Source of the DNA: Levilactobacillus enshiensis
GTDB lineage: Bacteria; Bacillota; Bacilli; Lactobacillales; Lactobacillaceae
Direction of reading: 5' to 3'
Length of the DNA: 64,000 nucleotides
NCBI RefSeq assembly: GCF_007115095.1
Contig: NZ_SULH01000001.1
Location: 124,001-188,000, forward strand
Of the stretch, positions 41,614 to 50,959 are shown piece after piece; the stretch's first letter is position 1, and each line of letters starts with the position of its first letter. A program made the position numbers and the translations under genes. Below the pieces are notes generated by a model. The model saw only the letters and a list, made by a program, of their open reading frames with translations. It was not told the DNA's origin and did no database searches.

Positions 41614-42438
41614 ATGAAGAAATCATTTAAACATATTAGCTGGCTCTTATTATTGTTGATTCCATTATTGATTGTTGCTGGTTGTGGCAAGTCCGCTTCC
41701 AAGAACACCACGGTTAAGGTTGGTATCATGGGTTCCGATGAAAAGATTTGGAAACCAATCCAAAAGAAGTTGGCCAAGGAAAACATTACGATCAAATTGA
41801 CCACGTTTACGGATTATAACCAGCCTAATTCGGCACTTTCTAATCACGAAATCGACATGAATTCGTTCCAACACACCTACTTCTTGGATGCTTGGAACAA
41901 GGCGCACAAGTCTAATTTAGTTGGTATTGCGAACACTTACTTAGCCCCACTGCGGTTGTACTCCAAGAAAATCACCAAGGTTTCTCAAATCAAGAAGGGT
42001 GACCAAATCACCATTCCCAATGACGCGACTAACGAAGGCCGGGCCTTACATTTGCTGGAATCTGCTGGTTTGATCAAGGTTGACCCTAAAGTGACATTGC
42101 CAACACCTAAGAATATTACACAAAACAAGTTGAACTTGAAGATTACGCCACTGGATGCAGCTCAGACGCCACGGTCATTGTCTGATGCTACCGCTGCAGT
42201 TATCAACAATGAATTTGCTGCTGGTGCTAAGCTGGATGCGAAAAAGGCATTGTTCCAAGAAAAGGTCAACAAGGCGTCCAAGCCATACATCAACATTTTG
42301 GCTGTCAACAAGTCTGACAAGAATAAGGCAGTCTTCAAGAAAATCATCAAGGCGTACCAGACGGAATCAACTAAGAAAGAAATTCAAAAGGCCTACGATG
42401 GCTTATCCATTCCTGCTTGGAATTTGAAGCTGAAGTAG
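41614..42438 (+). CDS. metQ: Methionine ABC transporter substrate-binding lipoprotein
   Basis: A 274-residue NlpA-family lipoprotein. Lipobox LIVAGC with Cys24; [16 protein letters not shown], then [14 protein letters not shown] and [22 protein letters not shown] are MetQ signatures. ATG 41614 follows AAAGGGG; a frame from 41533 starts within the terminator and is excluded. First gene of metQNI under T-box control. D- and L-methionine or its sulfoxide are likely ligands. Confidence 0.93.
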   Translation: MKKSFKHISWLLLLLIPLLIVAGCGKSASKNTTVKVGIMGSDEKIWKPIQKKLAKENITIKLTTFTDYNQPNSALSNHEIDMNSFQHTYFLDAWNKAHKSNLVGIANTYLAPLRLYSKKITKVSQIKKGDQITIPNDATNEGRALHLLESAGLIKVDPKVTLPTPKNITQNKLNLKITPLDAAQTPRSLSDATAAVINNEFAAGAKLDAKKALFQEKVNKASKPYINILAVNKSDKNKAVFKKIIKAYQTESTKKEIQKAYDGLSIPAWNLKLK

Positions 42439-42469
42439 ACGCATTTGCCGGCATTGGCGAGTAAGGAGA

Positions 42470-43543
42470 ATGAAGTTAGTGACTAACGAAGCGATTATTC
42501 AATTAAAAGATATCGACGTAACCTTCCATAATAAAGGACAAACCGTTGAAGCCGTCAAGCAGGTTTCGTTGACGGTCAACCGGGGTGACATTTACGGCGT
42601 CGTCGGCTATTCCGGAGCGGGGAAGAGTACGCTCGTCCGCGTAATTAATCGGCTCCAGAAGCCAACTGCCGGTAGCGTTGAGGTAAACGGTCAAGACATT
42701 TTGGCGTTGAGTTCCCATGAATTACGGACGGCGCGGACCAAGATCGGCATGATCTTTCAACACTTTAACCTGATGAATTCCCGGACGATTGCGGACAACG
42801 TTGACTATCCCTTGAAGGGCGGCAAGTTGTCGCGTAGTGAACGGCAGGAGAAGGTTGCGCATCTGCTTGATTTGGTGGGCTTAACGGAAAAGGCGACGGA
42901 TTATCCCGCGCAACTATCCGGTGGGCAAAAACAACGGGTTGCCATTGCCCGGGCACTGGCTAACGATCCTGAGATTTTGATTAGCGATGAAGCGACGAGT
43001 GCTTTGGATCCCAAGACGACGTCAGCCATTTTGGAACTGTTGAAACGGTTGAATAAGGAATTGGGCCTAACGGTGGTCTTGATTACCCATGAAATGGAAG
43101 CCGTCAAGGAAATCTGTAACAAGGTGGCCGTCATGGAATCCGGCGAAATCATCGAGCGTGGCGATCTGGTGACCATTTTCAGTCAACCTAAACAGCCATT
43201 GACGAAGGACTTTATCAACACCGCGACGCAGATTAATCAGGCGTTGGAAAAGATTTACCGACAGGCTAGCACGCTAGGCTTAGACGATCATCATCAACTG
43301 GTTCAACTACAATATGTGGGAGCAACGACTGATGCACCGCTGATTACCGAGCTGTACAAACGGTACGAAGTCGTCTCAAACATTCTGTATGGGAACGTTG
43401 AAATTTTACAGGACACACCGCTGGGGAACCTGATTGTTGTGATGACCGGGGAACCCGACAAGTTGAAAGCGGCTTGGCAATATTGTCAGGACGCTGGGAT
43501 TACCATTACGCATTTAAAGCCAAAGAAACCGGGGGTGGCCTAA
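42470..43543 (+). CDS. metN: Methionine ABC transporter ATP-binding protein
   Basis: A 357-residue ABC ATPase: Walker [10 protein letters not shown] near 45-53, signature [15 protein letters not shown], Walker [14 protein letters not shown], and a C-terminal NIL ligand-sensing domain (about 275-350) that allows trans-inhibition by methionine. AAGGAG ends 1 base before ATG 42470, so GTG 42479 (spacing 10) may be the real start. Middle gene of metQNI. Confidence 0.93.
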   Translation: MKLVTNEAIIQLKDIDVTFHNKGQTVEAVKQVSLTVNRGDIYGVVGYSGAGKSTLVRVINRLQKPTAGSVEVNGQDILALSSHELRTARTKIGMIFQHFNLMNSRTIADNVDYPLKGGKLSRSERQEKVAHLLDLVGLTEKATDYPAQLSGGQKQRVAIARALANDPEILISDEATSALDPKTTSAILELLKRLNKELGLTVVLITHEMEAVKEICNKVAVMESGEIIERGDLVTIFSQPKQPLTKDFINTATQINQALEKIYRQASTLGLDDHHQLVQLQYVGATTDAPLITELYKRYEVVSNILYGNVEILQDTPLGNLIVVMTGEPDKLKAAWQYCQDAGITITHLKPKKPGVA

Positions 43544-43544
43544 A

Positions 43545-44228
43545 TTGGGTTGGTTCGCAAAGTATTTTCCAAACGCAGTGACGATGAAGAGCGAGTTCAT
43601 CCAAGCAACGGGTGAGACGCTGTACATGACGGCCATCACCGCAATTATTGCTGGGGTTATCGGGATGGCAATTGGGATTGGGTTGATTGTGACCCAACCT
43701 GGTGGCATTTTAGAGAACCGCATTGTCTATAACATTTTAGATAAGTTCGTTAACCTGTTCCGGTCAATTCCGTTTGTTATTTTACTGGCAATCATTGCGC
43801 CAGTTACACGGCTAATTGTCGGAACGGCGATTGGAACGACTGCAGCTATCGTGCCGCTAGTCATTGGGTCTGCCCCGTTTTATGCGCGGCAGATACAAAA
43901 TGCGCTAGCTGAGGTGGATCGTGGTGTGATTGAAGCCGCTGAATCGGTTGGTTCCGGTCCCATTGCCATTATCTTTCGGGTGTATCTCAAGGAAGGTTTG
44001 GCGGATATTATCCGTTCTTCCGTCCTAACGTTGATCAGTCTGATTGACCTGACCGCCATGGCTGGTGCCATTGGTGGTGGTGGCTTAGGGAACTTGGCCG
44101 TCAACATCGGGTATAACCAATTTCAAATCGACGTGATCTTCCTCGCCATGTTGATCATTTTAGTCATCGTCTTCATCATTCAATTGGTGGGTGACTGGTT
44201 AGCCCGCCGGGTCGACCATACGGCCTAG
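43545..44228 (+). CDS. metI: Methionine ABC transporter permease
   Basis: A 227-residue permease with five membrane spans. The EAA loop ALAEVDRGVIEAAESVGSGPIAIIFRVYL contacts MetN. TTG start 1 base after the metN stop, with GGGGGTGG upstream; no better start exists before conserved sequence. Last gene of the T-box operon. Confidence 0.92.
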   Translation: MGWFAKYFPNAVTMKSEFIQATGETLYMTAITAIIAGVIGMAIGIGLIVTQPGGILENRIVYNILDKFVNLFRSIPFVILLAIIAPVTRLIVGTAIGTTAAIVPLVIGSAPFYARQIQNALAEVDRGVIEAAESVGSGPIAIIFRVYLKEGLADIIRSSVLTLISLIDLTAMAGAIGGGGLGNLAVNIGYNQFQIDVIFLAMLIILVIVFIIQLVGDWLARRVDHTA

Positions 44229-44300
44229 GCCGCGGGTACAACGCACTGGACAGGTTATCGTCTTCCGCGAGAGATTGAATTGATTCTGAATAGTCATCGT

Positions 44301-44340
44301 ATAGTGACTGTAGCCGAAGGGTTGCGGTCACTATTTTATT
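44301..44340 (+). terminator. Terminator after metI
   Basis: ATAGTGAC/GTCACTAT stem followed by TTTATTTAT. Confidence 0.75.
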
Positions 44341-44401
44341 TATAAGAGTATTGGGTTTACGGGTTTACATTGGACGGCTATACTCAATAGAGAATAAGCG
44401 A

Positions 44402-44434
44402 AAATGGGAGCAGCCCAAACGGTTGCTCCCATTT
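44402..44434. terminator. Second hairpin after metI
   Basis: AAATGGGAGCA/TGCTCCCATTT, 11-bp perfect stem, A-rich on one side and T-rich on the other. From 44435 to 44791 I see no gene; a small hairpin GCATACC/GGTATG lies at 44753-44768, near the next ribosome binding site. Confidence 0.6.
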
Positions 44435-44791
44435 GTGATGAAGAGATGTCTAAATGACTAAATAGAAAAATAGGCTAACCAGATGAGGGGGTATCGGTCG
44501 TTTAAATGGTGACACGAAAAAATTGAGATTTTAGACATTTTGCCGTCAAATTCTAATGGTCGTCCGGTAAAATAGAAAAATTATGGACAGTCTAAGTGGG
44601 GTGCACGCTGGTCGTCAGGGCCCGTCTGTAGCTTGAGGAGTACTTCTCCAGTCCAGTTCAAATTGCGTGAATGGTTGGGTGAGCGTTAGTCAATAGCGAC
44701 AAGCTCAGTTTAGCCAAGAGCACACTTTAACAATTACATTTAAGATGCATACCGCCACTACGGGTATGGGAGAGAAAGGATTTATCACGTT

Positions 44792-45733
44792 TTGAAGAAT
44801 ATTGGAGCACCGACGGAAAACGTCATGAAGGGTATCTTTTGGGCCACCGTTGCGTCGGCCATGTTTGGGGTTTCGGGAACGGTTTTACAGTTTATTTCGC
44901 AGGGACAAGCCATTCCCGCCAGCTGGTTTTTATCCGCTAGAACGATGGGCGCCGGCGTTATTTTACTGATTATCAGTTTTATTTTATACGGTAAGAAAAC
45001 GTTCGCCGTTTTTCATAGTTGGCGGGAGATCTTTTGGATGGTCGCCTACGCGCTCATCGGGTTGGGTGCCAATTTACTGACCTTTTACATTGCGGTTCAA
45101 AGCGGGAATGCGGCGGCTGCGACCATTCTTCAGTACTTGAGTCCTTTATTTATTGTGCTAGGAAGTCTATTATTTAAACATGAGCGGCCATTGCGAAGTG
45201 ATTTAATCGCTTTTGGTGTGGCACTGGTGGGGGTCTTCCTGGCCATTACGCGGGGGAATATCTCGCAACTCGCGATTCCGTTAGATTCTCTACTTTGGGG
45301 AATCGGTTCCGGAATCACGGCGGCCTGTTATGTGGTTTTACCCCGGCCATTAGTTCGGGATTATGGTCATGCACCGATTACAGTGTTGGGTTGGGGAACG
45401 TTTATTGCGGGGGTCGTTTTTAACTTATACCACCCCGTATTCATGAACATGCCGCCAATTACAAGCACACTGATCGGGTCAATGGCAACGGTGATCATCG
45501 TCGGGACGATTCTGCCGTTCTCATTATTACTTTACAGTAGCCATTTTGCGCCATCCGATGTCATTAGTATCGTGGATGCCACGCAACCGGTGATTACCTT
45601 TGTGTTATCGATTCTATTTTTAAGCTTGAAAATTACAATTGCGGAAGTGATTGGGTCGGTGTTGGTCATTGTGGCCATTTACCTGTTACAACAAGGACGC
45701 CGGAAAATCGAAACGCAGTTTGAGAAACAATAG
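44792..45733 (+). CDS. EamA/DMT family transporter
   Basis: A 313-residue ten-span drug/metabolite transporter made of two EamA repeats (about 12-145 and 160-303); GNAAAATILQYLSPLFIVLGSLLF closes the first repeat and VDATQPVITFVLSILFL the second. Such proteins export amino acids or metabolites. TTG 44792, AGAAAGGA 11 bp upstream; ATG 44825 is possible but would cut into the first span. A phosphatase gene follows 11 bp later. Confidence 0.88.
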   Translation: MKNIGAPTENVMKGIFWATVASAMFGVSGTVLQFISQGQAIPASWFLSARTMGAGVILLIISFILYGKKTFAVFHSWREIFWMVAYALIGLGANLLTFYIAVQSGNAAAATILQYLSPLFIVLGSLLFKHERPLRSDLIAFGVALVGVFLAITRGNISQLAIPLDSLLWGIGSGITAACYVVLPRPLVRDYGHAPITVLGWGTFIAGVVFNLYHPVFMNMPPITSTLIGSMATVIIVGTILPFSLLLYSSHFAPSDVISIVDATQPVITFVLSILFLSLKITIAEVIGSVLVIVAIYLLQQGRRKIETQFEKQ

Positions 45734-45744
45734 GAAGTGACAAT

Positions 45745-46368
45745 ATGACGACTTTTGATTGGATCCGTCACGGGCAAACGCAGGCAAACGTGGACCAGGT
45801 CATGCAAGGACAACTAGACAGTGCCGTCACACATTTAACGGTAACTGGGCTCCAACAAGCAGAACGGGTCGCACAGTGGCTGCGTGGCCGGTCGTACGAT
45901 CAAATCGTCAGCAGTCCACTCCACCGCGCACGCCAAACGACGGCCGCACTGACTGAAGTGTTACCATTAACCCCGCAGTTCGACGACCGTCTCATGGAAG
46001 TAGCCTATGGGGAGTGGACAGGCGAAAACTTTGTTGGCTTACGTGAGCAACGACCACAGGATTTCGATGCGGTTACTGGGGAAGCCTTGCCAGATGTCTT
46101 ACGGACGGTTGGTGGCGAGTCTTACCTGGCCATCCAACGGCGGGTTGGTCAGTGGTTGGCGGAAGAAGTAGTCGACCACCCAAATGACCATATCTTGGTG
46201 GTCAGTCATGGCCTCACCATCAAGGCCACGGCCTTGTTGATGATTGGTGCACCGGCGACCACGGCCTTGCCTGAACCGGCGAATACCAGTGTGACTCAGA
46301 TGATGATTGATCCGGCTACGGGCCGGCGTTATTTGACGGCTTATGGGGTCACGCCTAAATTAAATTAG
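45745..46368 (+). CDS. Histidine phosphatase family protein (phosphoglycerate mutase-like)
   Basis: A 207-residue member of the histidine phosphatase superfamily: RHGQT (8-12) with the phosphorylated His9, SSPLHRARQT near 56-65, Glu in MEVAYGEWTG, and VVSHGLT with the second His. Two-domain cofactor-independent mutases are larger, so a small phosphatase (GpmB/PhoE type) is likely; the substrate is unknown. It forms an operon with the EamA transporter. Confidence 0.9.
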   Translation: MTTFDWIRHGQTQANVDQVMQGQLDSAVTHLTVTGLQQAERVAQWLRGRSYDQIVSSPLHRARQTTAALTEVLPLTPQFDDRLMEVAYGEWTGENFVGLREQRPQDFDAVTGEALPDVLRTVGGESYLAIQRRVGQWLAEEVVDHPNDHILVVSHGLTIKATALLMIGAPATTALPEPANTSVTQMMIDPATGRRYLTAYGVTPKLN

Positions 46369-46374
46369 AAGTTG

Positions 46375-46411
46375 AAAAAAGAGTCTGGGAATTAATCCCA
46401 GACTCTTTTTT
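46375..46411. terminator. Bidirectional terminator
   Basis: AAAAAAGAGTCTGGGA/TCCCAGACTCTTTTTT, 16-bp perfect stem with a 5-base loop, between converging genes. Confidence 0.92.
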
Positions 46412-46427
46412 AGGTTGAAACAGCCGG

Positions 46428-46643
46428 TTACTTCTTGAGGTTTTCTTCGACGTAAGCCCGAACTTCATCGTCAGACTTAGCATCGATCTTCTTCATAGAA
46501 GCTTCAGATTCATCGGTGTTGTGACCATTGGATTCCATGAAATAATCCCACAATGCGTCACGAACAGGCATATCCTGATCGGACCAGTCGAATACATCCT
46601 TCATAATTTCATCCAATAAAGCAGTCTTAAATACAACAGCCAT
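46428..46643 (-). CDS. Small acidic protein, function unknown
   Basis: A 71-residue protein beginning MAVVFKTALLDEIMKDVFDW, strongly acidic in the middle (NGHNTDESEAS) and ending in AYVEENLKK. No domain I recognise; predicted helical, soluble. The start at 46643 is fixed by GGAGG 9 bp upstream. Monocistronic, convergent with the phosphatase gene. Good coding signals make it a real gene. Confidence 0.75.
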   Translation of the reverse strand: MAVVFKTALLDEIMKDVFDWSDQDMPVRDALWDYFMESNGHNTDESEASMKKIDAKSDDEVRAYVEENLKK

Positions 46644-46850
46644 AACCAATTACCTCCAAAATGAAAATTGGGGTCAGCGGTTTCTGTTTTTGGCATATGC
46701 CACCGGCTTCAAGTTCATGGTAGTCCTTTTAAACGCGAATGGTAAATATTTCGTTGCCAAGATTACTGGAAATCGTTGACGGTCTTAGTAAAAACCGGCA
46801 GAATAGGGTGGAGAACGTCAATCAAGACGGCTGAAAGGTGAGGACTTAAC

Positions 46851-47834
46851 ATGGATTACCGGGTATTAGGTAAAACGGGTTTTAAAATTAGTGAAGTTTC
46901 CTTAGGAACGTGGCAGCTTGGTTCAAAGTGGGGTGATCCCTTCGATGAAAAGGATGCCCAAAACACGTTAGCTGCGGCCTACGATGCGGGAGTTAACTTC
47001 TTTGATACGGCCGATATTTATCAAGATGGTCAGAGTGAACGGGCTTTGGCTAAGTTTATCAAGGGCAAGCAAGATAAAGTTTTCGTGTCGACTAAGATTG
47101 GCCGGAAGCTAGATCCCCACGTTGCCAGCGGCTACACGGCGGAAAATTTAACGAAGTTTGTTGAAGAGTGCCTGACCAATTTGGATGTCGACGCTTTGGA
47201 CAATGTGTTATTGCACTGTCCACCAACACCGGTTTACTACACGCCAGAAGTATTCTTCACGCTTGATCAGTTGAAAAAAGCGGGGAAGATCAAGAACTAT
47301 GGCGTCAGTGTTGAACGGGTCGAGGAAGCCATGAAAGCCTTAGACTACGACATCTCTGCTGTTGAAATTATTTACAACATGTTCCGGTTACGGCCAGCCG
47401 ATAACTTCTTCAAGATGGCCAAGGAACATAACGTTGGGATTATTGCCCGAGTGCCATTGGCCAGTGGTTTATTGAGTGGTAAATACACCATGGCGACCAC
47501 GTTTGGCAAGGAAGACCACCGGACATTTAACCGCCACGGCGAATCCTTTGACCAGGGGGAAACCTTCTCTGGCGTGGATTATGCGACTGGGGTTAAAGCA
47601 GCTGATGAGTTGAAGGACCGCTTGGGTGCCGGCAATCAGTTGGCACAAATGGCGTTGCGTTACATCTTGATGGCCGATGCGGTCAGCACGGTGATTCCGG
47701 GGGCTTCTAAGCCAGAACAAATCACACGTAACGTTGCCGCGGCCGAATTGCCAGCCTTTACGGCAGACCAGATGGCCATTGTTCGTGACGTTTACGATAA
47801 ATACATTAAGAATCCGGTTCAATATCGCTGGTAA
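46851..47834 (+). CDS. Aldo/keto reductase (YghZ/AKR-like)
   Basis: A 327-residue TIM-barrel oxidoreductase. Tetrad Asp52, Tyr57 (FDTADIYQDG), Lys82 (STKIG), His122 (LLHCPP). The NADPH site near the end is PGASKPEQITRN. It belongs to the larger AKR branch with the long GKYTMATTFGKEDHRTFNR loop. Monocistronic, with AAAGGTGAGG before the ATG and a terminator after. Substrate unknown; methylglyoxal or sugar aldehydes are typical. Confidence 0.92.
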   Translation: MDYRVLGKTGFKISEVSLGTWQLGSKWGDPFDEKDAQNTLAAAYDAGVNFFDTADIYQDGQSERALAKFIKGKQDKVFVSTKIGRKLDPHVASGYTAENLTKFVEECLTNLDVDALDNVLLHCPPTPVYYTPEVFFTLDQLKKAGKIKNYGVSVERVEEAMKALDYDISAVEIIYNMFRLRPADNFFKMAKEHNVGIIARVPLASGLLSGKYTMATTFGKEDHRTFNRHGESFDQGETFSGVDYATGVKAADELKDRLGAGNQLAQMALRYILMADAVSTVIPGASKPEQITRNVAAAELPAFTADQMAIVRDVYDKYIKNPVQYRW

Positions 47835-47907
47835 AGCGTCAATGAGCTAGAGACATGGCAAACGTTCAGTTGTCAATGAAGCTAAGCGACGGGTTCAAGG
47901 CGTCATA

Positions 47908-47953
47908 AAGGGCACCGCTATGGTCTGAGAAATCAGATGGTAGCGGTGCCCTT
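47908..47953 (+). terminator. Terminator after aldo/keto reductase
   Basis: AAGGGCACCGCTA/TAGCGGTGCCCTT, 13-bp perfect stem with an inner TCTGA/TCAGA hairpin; only a short T-rich tail (CGTTT). Confidence 0.75.
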
Positions 47954-47999
47954 CGTTTAACAGGTACTTCATTGTAGGTCGGGGTTGAGGCAGAACAAC

Positions 48000-48524
48000 T
48001 TAATTTGTCTGTTCCCGCAGGCCCTCTAGAAAACCCATGATTATGCTGTCAACTTGTGGGACAAGTAGCAGGGTCAACGTGAGAATGGCCAGAGCAATTA
48101 CCCAGCGTGTCAACGGCACTTGGTGGTGGCGCTGGTTCCAGTAGACCAGACCAAGTAAGACAAGAACACCAATCAGGATGAGCGATTGTGTCGCGTCGAC
48201 AAAGGCTGTCATGCCGACACCGAAACTGAGAGAAGTAATGGCGCCAATTAGTGCTAGGCCGCAGCTACTCAGCAGAATCAAGGTGAGTGGGCCGGTGACT
48301 GGTCGTTCTAGCCGTTTCATCATGTGTGGGTCTTCTCTAATCAAGTCATCGATGGTCACCTGGAAGAGCTGGCTCAGGGTGACAACGTTGGCAAAACTGG
48401 GGAGGGCGGTTCCTCGCTCCCACTTTGAAATGGACTGGCGCGAGATGCTTAGCTGATCAGCTAATTCCTGTTGGGACCACTGTTGACGTTCCCGTTGGTT
48501 TTTAATTTGTTCGCCGATATTCAT
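48000..48524 (-). CDS. XRE-family regulator with C-terminal membrane spans
   Basis: A 174-residue protein. N-terminal helix-turn-helix (IGEQIKNQRERQQWSQQELADQLSISRQSISKWERG, 3-38) like Cro/C1, then three hydrophobic segments (about 80-105, 115-130, 140-160). Such membrane-tethered XRE proteins are common in lactobacilli and may sense envelope signals. ATG 48524 is 8 bp after GGAGG. No partner gene overlaps it. Confidence 0.85.
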   Translation of the reverse strand: MNIGEQIKNQRERQQWSQQELADQLSISRQSISKWERGTALPSFANVVTLSQLFQVTIDDLIREDPHMMKRLERPVTGPLTLILLSSCGLALIGAITSLSFGVGMTAFVDATQSLILIGVLVLLGLVYWNQRHHQVPLTRWVIALAILTLTLLLVPQVDSIIMGFLEGLREQTN

Positions 48525-48659
48525 AAATGATGCCTCCAATTAACAATTGCTTCAAGCCTAGCAAACCCGAGCATTAACTGCACGGACCGTTTAGTTGCGG
48601 GACCTAAAAGTTGGTTATAACCCGGGTTAAGTGGCTGAAATTTTGTGTAATCAAAAGAA

Positions 48660-48732
48660 CTGTCCTTTGCCGCACGTCTCGTCAATATAGATTTGGAGAC
48701 GCAAACGGGTCTGGGGCAAAAGCCCCAGACCC
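48660..48732. repeat. Repeat R4, copy 2, with perfect hairpin
   Basis: 48660-48716 aligns with 26098-26151. It leads into GGGTCTGGGG/CCCCAGACCC (10-bp perfect stem, 48707-48732), which may end transcription of the GcvH-like gene though no T run is evident. Confidence 0.55.
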
Positions 48733-48781
48733 TAGAATAGCTTGCTAAAATGATAGGCGGTTAAGCGGTGGTTAGTTTTAA

Positions 48782-49165
48782 TTAAGCAACTTGCAGTTCC
48801 AAAATCCAATTGTCCGGTTGCTTATTCTGGTTGATGACCGTGGGATCAGCAACTAGATCCTCGTTTACCTTGACTACGGTGCCAGCGTAAGGCGTCTTGA
48901 AGTTTTCAACGGCCTTGTCGCTTTCAACTTCCAAAATATCATCGCCGGCAGCGAGAACGTCGTCGGTCATGATGGGGAGGTCAGCGAAACTGATGTCGCC
49001 AATTTGTTCGAGGGCATCGCTGGAAAGACCCATACGATAATGACCTTGATCGCGCATTTGTAACCAGACCCCATCCTTTACAGTGATTGCTGGTGTCGCG
49101 GGCTTACTGTCGTGATGAAACCAGCCTAACAGGCGTTGCCAAAATGATTGTGGGTGTTCGGTCAT
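48782..49165 (-). CDS. GcvH-like lipoyl-domain protein
   Basis: A 127-residue protein with a GcvH/biotinyl-lipoyl fold. After a 25-residue basic/aromatic N-terminus, GVWLQMRDQGHYRMGLS begins the domain, and ILEVESDKAVENFKTPYAGTV carries the lipoylation site Lys84 in the ESDKA turn. It ends NWILELQVA, as in GcvH. No glycine cleavage genes (gcvP, gcvT) are in the window. The start at 49165 has AGGGAGG about 9 bp away. It faces a lipoate ligase gene across 203 bp, so the ligase probably modifies it. GcvH-like proteins of this sort serve as lipoate relays or in ADP-ribosylation operons. Confidence 0.82.
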   Translation of the reverse strand: MTEHPQSFWQRLLGWFHHDSKPATPAITVKDGVWLQMRDQGHYRMGLSSDALEQIGDISFADLPIMTDDVLAAGDDILEVESDKAVENFKTPYAGTVVKVNEDLVADPTVINQNKQPDNWILELQVA

Positions 49166-49368
49166 GATAAATTCCTCCCTAGTGTCGTTGGCGGCTGGTT
49201 GATTTGAATACCAGCCATCGTGTTTACCCTTTAGTATACCCTTTGCTTGCAACCGCTGACAATAAGACGCTTGTCACTTGCTTCACGAATCATAGTTGGT
49301 TGTTGCTGGTCGGCGTCTATGCTAAAATGTAAGCACTTAATCGGGGGAGAACGAAGGGAGAATTCAGC

Positions 49369-50415
49369 ATGTTTTTAATTGATACAAATCGTCAAGGAAA
49401 GGTCGTTACGGATGCCGTTGTGAACCAGTCAATCGACAATTACTTGGTTAACGACCTGAAGCTTCCTGGGCATGGGTTAATGATGTATGTGAATCAACCG
49501 GCGGTCATTGTCGGCATTAACCAGACTGTGACGGCTGAGGTGGATTTTCACTACCTTGCCAAGCATGACGTTCAGCTCGTTCGGCGGACATCCGGTGGTG
49601 GTGCCGTCTATCATGACGAACGAAACCTGATTTTTGAGCACATCGTGAATGGTGATCCGCAAGATGGGTCCAAATTTGGCGACTATACCGTTTTTGCCGA
49701 ACCAATTCTCCGGGCATTAGCGGCTATGGGGGTGGATTCACCCAGCATCAGTAACAAGAGTGCCTTAATCGTCGATGGGAAGAAATTTTCCGGGATGACC
49801 ATGTTTAAGAATGGTGATGGTTATGCGGCCGGGGGAACAATCATGTACGATTTAAACGTTGATGCTGCTCACCAAGCCCTATTGCCTGCCAGCGACCGAC
49901 CACACAGAGGGGTCGCCTCGAACCGGGTTCCCATTACCAATCTGCGTCAGTACCTCGCCCCTGAATATCAGAATTTGGACATTCAGGAGTTCAAGGAAGC
50001 CTTACTCTGCCATATCTTTGAGGTCGACCGGCTTGATCAGATTGAGACGTATCACCTGTCCGCGCATGATTGGTCGATCATTGACCAACGACTCAGTGAA
50101 AAGTACCGAACGGACGAGTGGAATTATGGTGCCAATCCTGGCTTTCGGGAGTACCGGGCGGTCTTGTTGCCAACCGGCCAGCTTCATTTAAACTTTACGG
50201 TGCATGCGGCTAAGTTCAAGGCCGTTGCGCTCTTCGGCACCGTGGCGACGCCGGATCAACTGCACACGGTCGCTGAAAAACTAACTGGTATCGATGCAAC
50301 GCCGGCCGCAGTCACGGCGGTTCTCAGTCAACCAGAGGTGCTGGCCATTCTGGGTAACGCTGCGGTTAACCCAGTCGTCACGGCATTGACAGCGGAGGCA
50401 CCGCATGAAGGCTAA
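49369..50415 (+). CDS. lplA: Lipoate-protein ligase
   Basis: A 348-residue LplA-type ligase. RRTSGGGAVYHDERNL (72-87 region) binds lipoyl-AMP and KSALIVDGKKFSGMTMF contains the catalytic Lys; the C-terminal accessory domain (about 250-340) is present. It activates free lipoate with ATP and attaches it to lipoyl domains. ATG 49369 with AAGGGAG upstream. Its divergent neighbour encodes the likely substrate. It overlaps the next gene by 11 bases. Confidence 0.93.
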   Translation: MFLIDTNRQGKVVTDAVVNQSIDNYLVNDLKLPGHGLMMYVNQPAVIVGINQTVTAEVDFHYLAKHDVQLVRRTSGGGAVYHDERNLIFEHIVNGDPQDGSKFGDYTVFAEPILRALAAMGVDSPSISNKSALIVDGKKFSGMTMFKNGDGYAAGGTIMYDLNVDAAHQALLPASDRPHRGVASNRVPITNLRQYLAPEYQNLDIQEFKEALLCHIFEVDRLDQIETYHLSAHDWSIIDQRLSEKYRTDEWNYGANPGFREYRAVLLPTGQLHLNFTVHAAKFKAVALFGTVATPDQLHTVAEKLTGIDATPAAVTAVLSQPEVLAILGNAAVNPVVTALTAEAPHEG

Positions 50416-50716
50416 GTATGACGTGAACCAATACATCGGCGTGCCAGTGGCAGCCAATGCTTCCGGTCAATATGAGATCAAGCGGGAGCCGGATGGTGAC
50501 TTCAAGTTGCATTCCTGGCGAACTGGTCGGCACAGCAAGGGCAAGTACAAGGGCCTTGGCCAAATCTTTTTAACCGAGAACAACCTAAAAGTGGCAGTCG
50601 TCGCTGCTTATCCGGTGGCCTACAAGGATCGGCATGGGTTCACGCCGATGCAGCGGCTGACCAGTGAGTTTGTGGGGGAAGAGCTTGTACAGACTGCCGT
50701 TAAAAAATTACCATAA
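50405..50716 (+). CDS. Conserved protein of unknown function
   Basis: A 103-residue soluble protein. The sequence MKAKYDVNQYIGVPVAANASG and GRHSKGKYKGLGQIFLTENNLKVAVV suggest a small beta-rich fold, but I recognise no family. ATG lies within the end of lplA, 5 bp after GGAGG, so translation is coupled; it may belong to lipoate metabolism. No membrane segments. Followed by a strong terminator. Confidence 0.75.
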   Translation: MKAKYDVNQYIGVPVAANASGQYEIKREPDGDFKLHSWRTGRHSKGKYKGLGQIFLTENNLKVAVVAAYPVAYKDRHGFTPMQRLTSEFVGEELVQTAVKKLP

Positions 50717-50745
50717 GCCGTTATAACTGAACGACCAAAACATAC

Positions 50746-50942
50746 TAGGACATAACTCAAAAATCAGCTGTTTCAGAAGAATTATTCTCTTCTGAAACAG
50801 CTGATTTCACTTTTTGCCATTATCGTGTCGAAACGTGCACCATCAGGCATTTTGTTGCGCTTAACCCGAGAACAGGAATTATGCCAAGACCAGGCATAAC
50901 CCCTGTTCTCACGTTAATGCTCGCAAACTAATCGCCTGATGG
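50746..50942 (+). repeat. Dispersed hairpin repeat R3, copy 2, with terminator
   Basis: Contains a 20-bp perfect stem (AAATCAGCTGTTTCAGAAGA, 50761-50780, pairing with 50788-50807), which is a bidirectional terminator. A long palindromic tail follows: CATCAGGC/GCCTGATG outer arms (50850 and 50935 region) and GAGAACAGG/CCTGTTCTC inner arms. It is related to 23331-23434 and inverted 56475-56612. Confidence 0.8.
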
Positions 50943-50959
50943 CCCACTCTTTTTGATGG

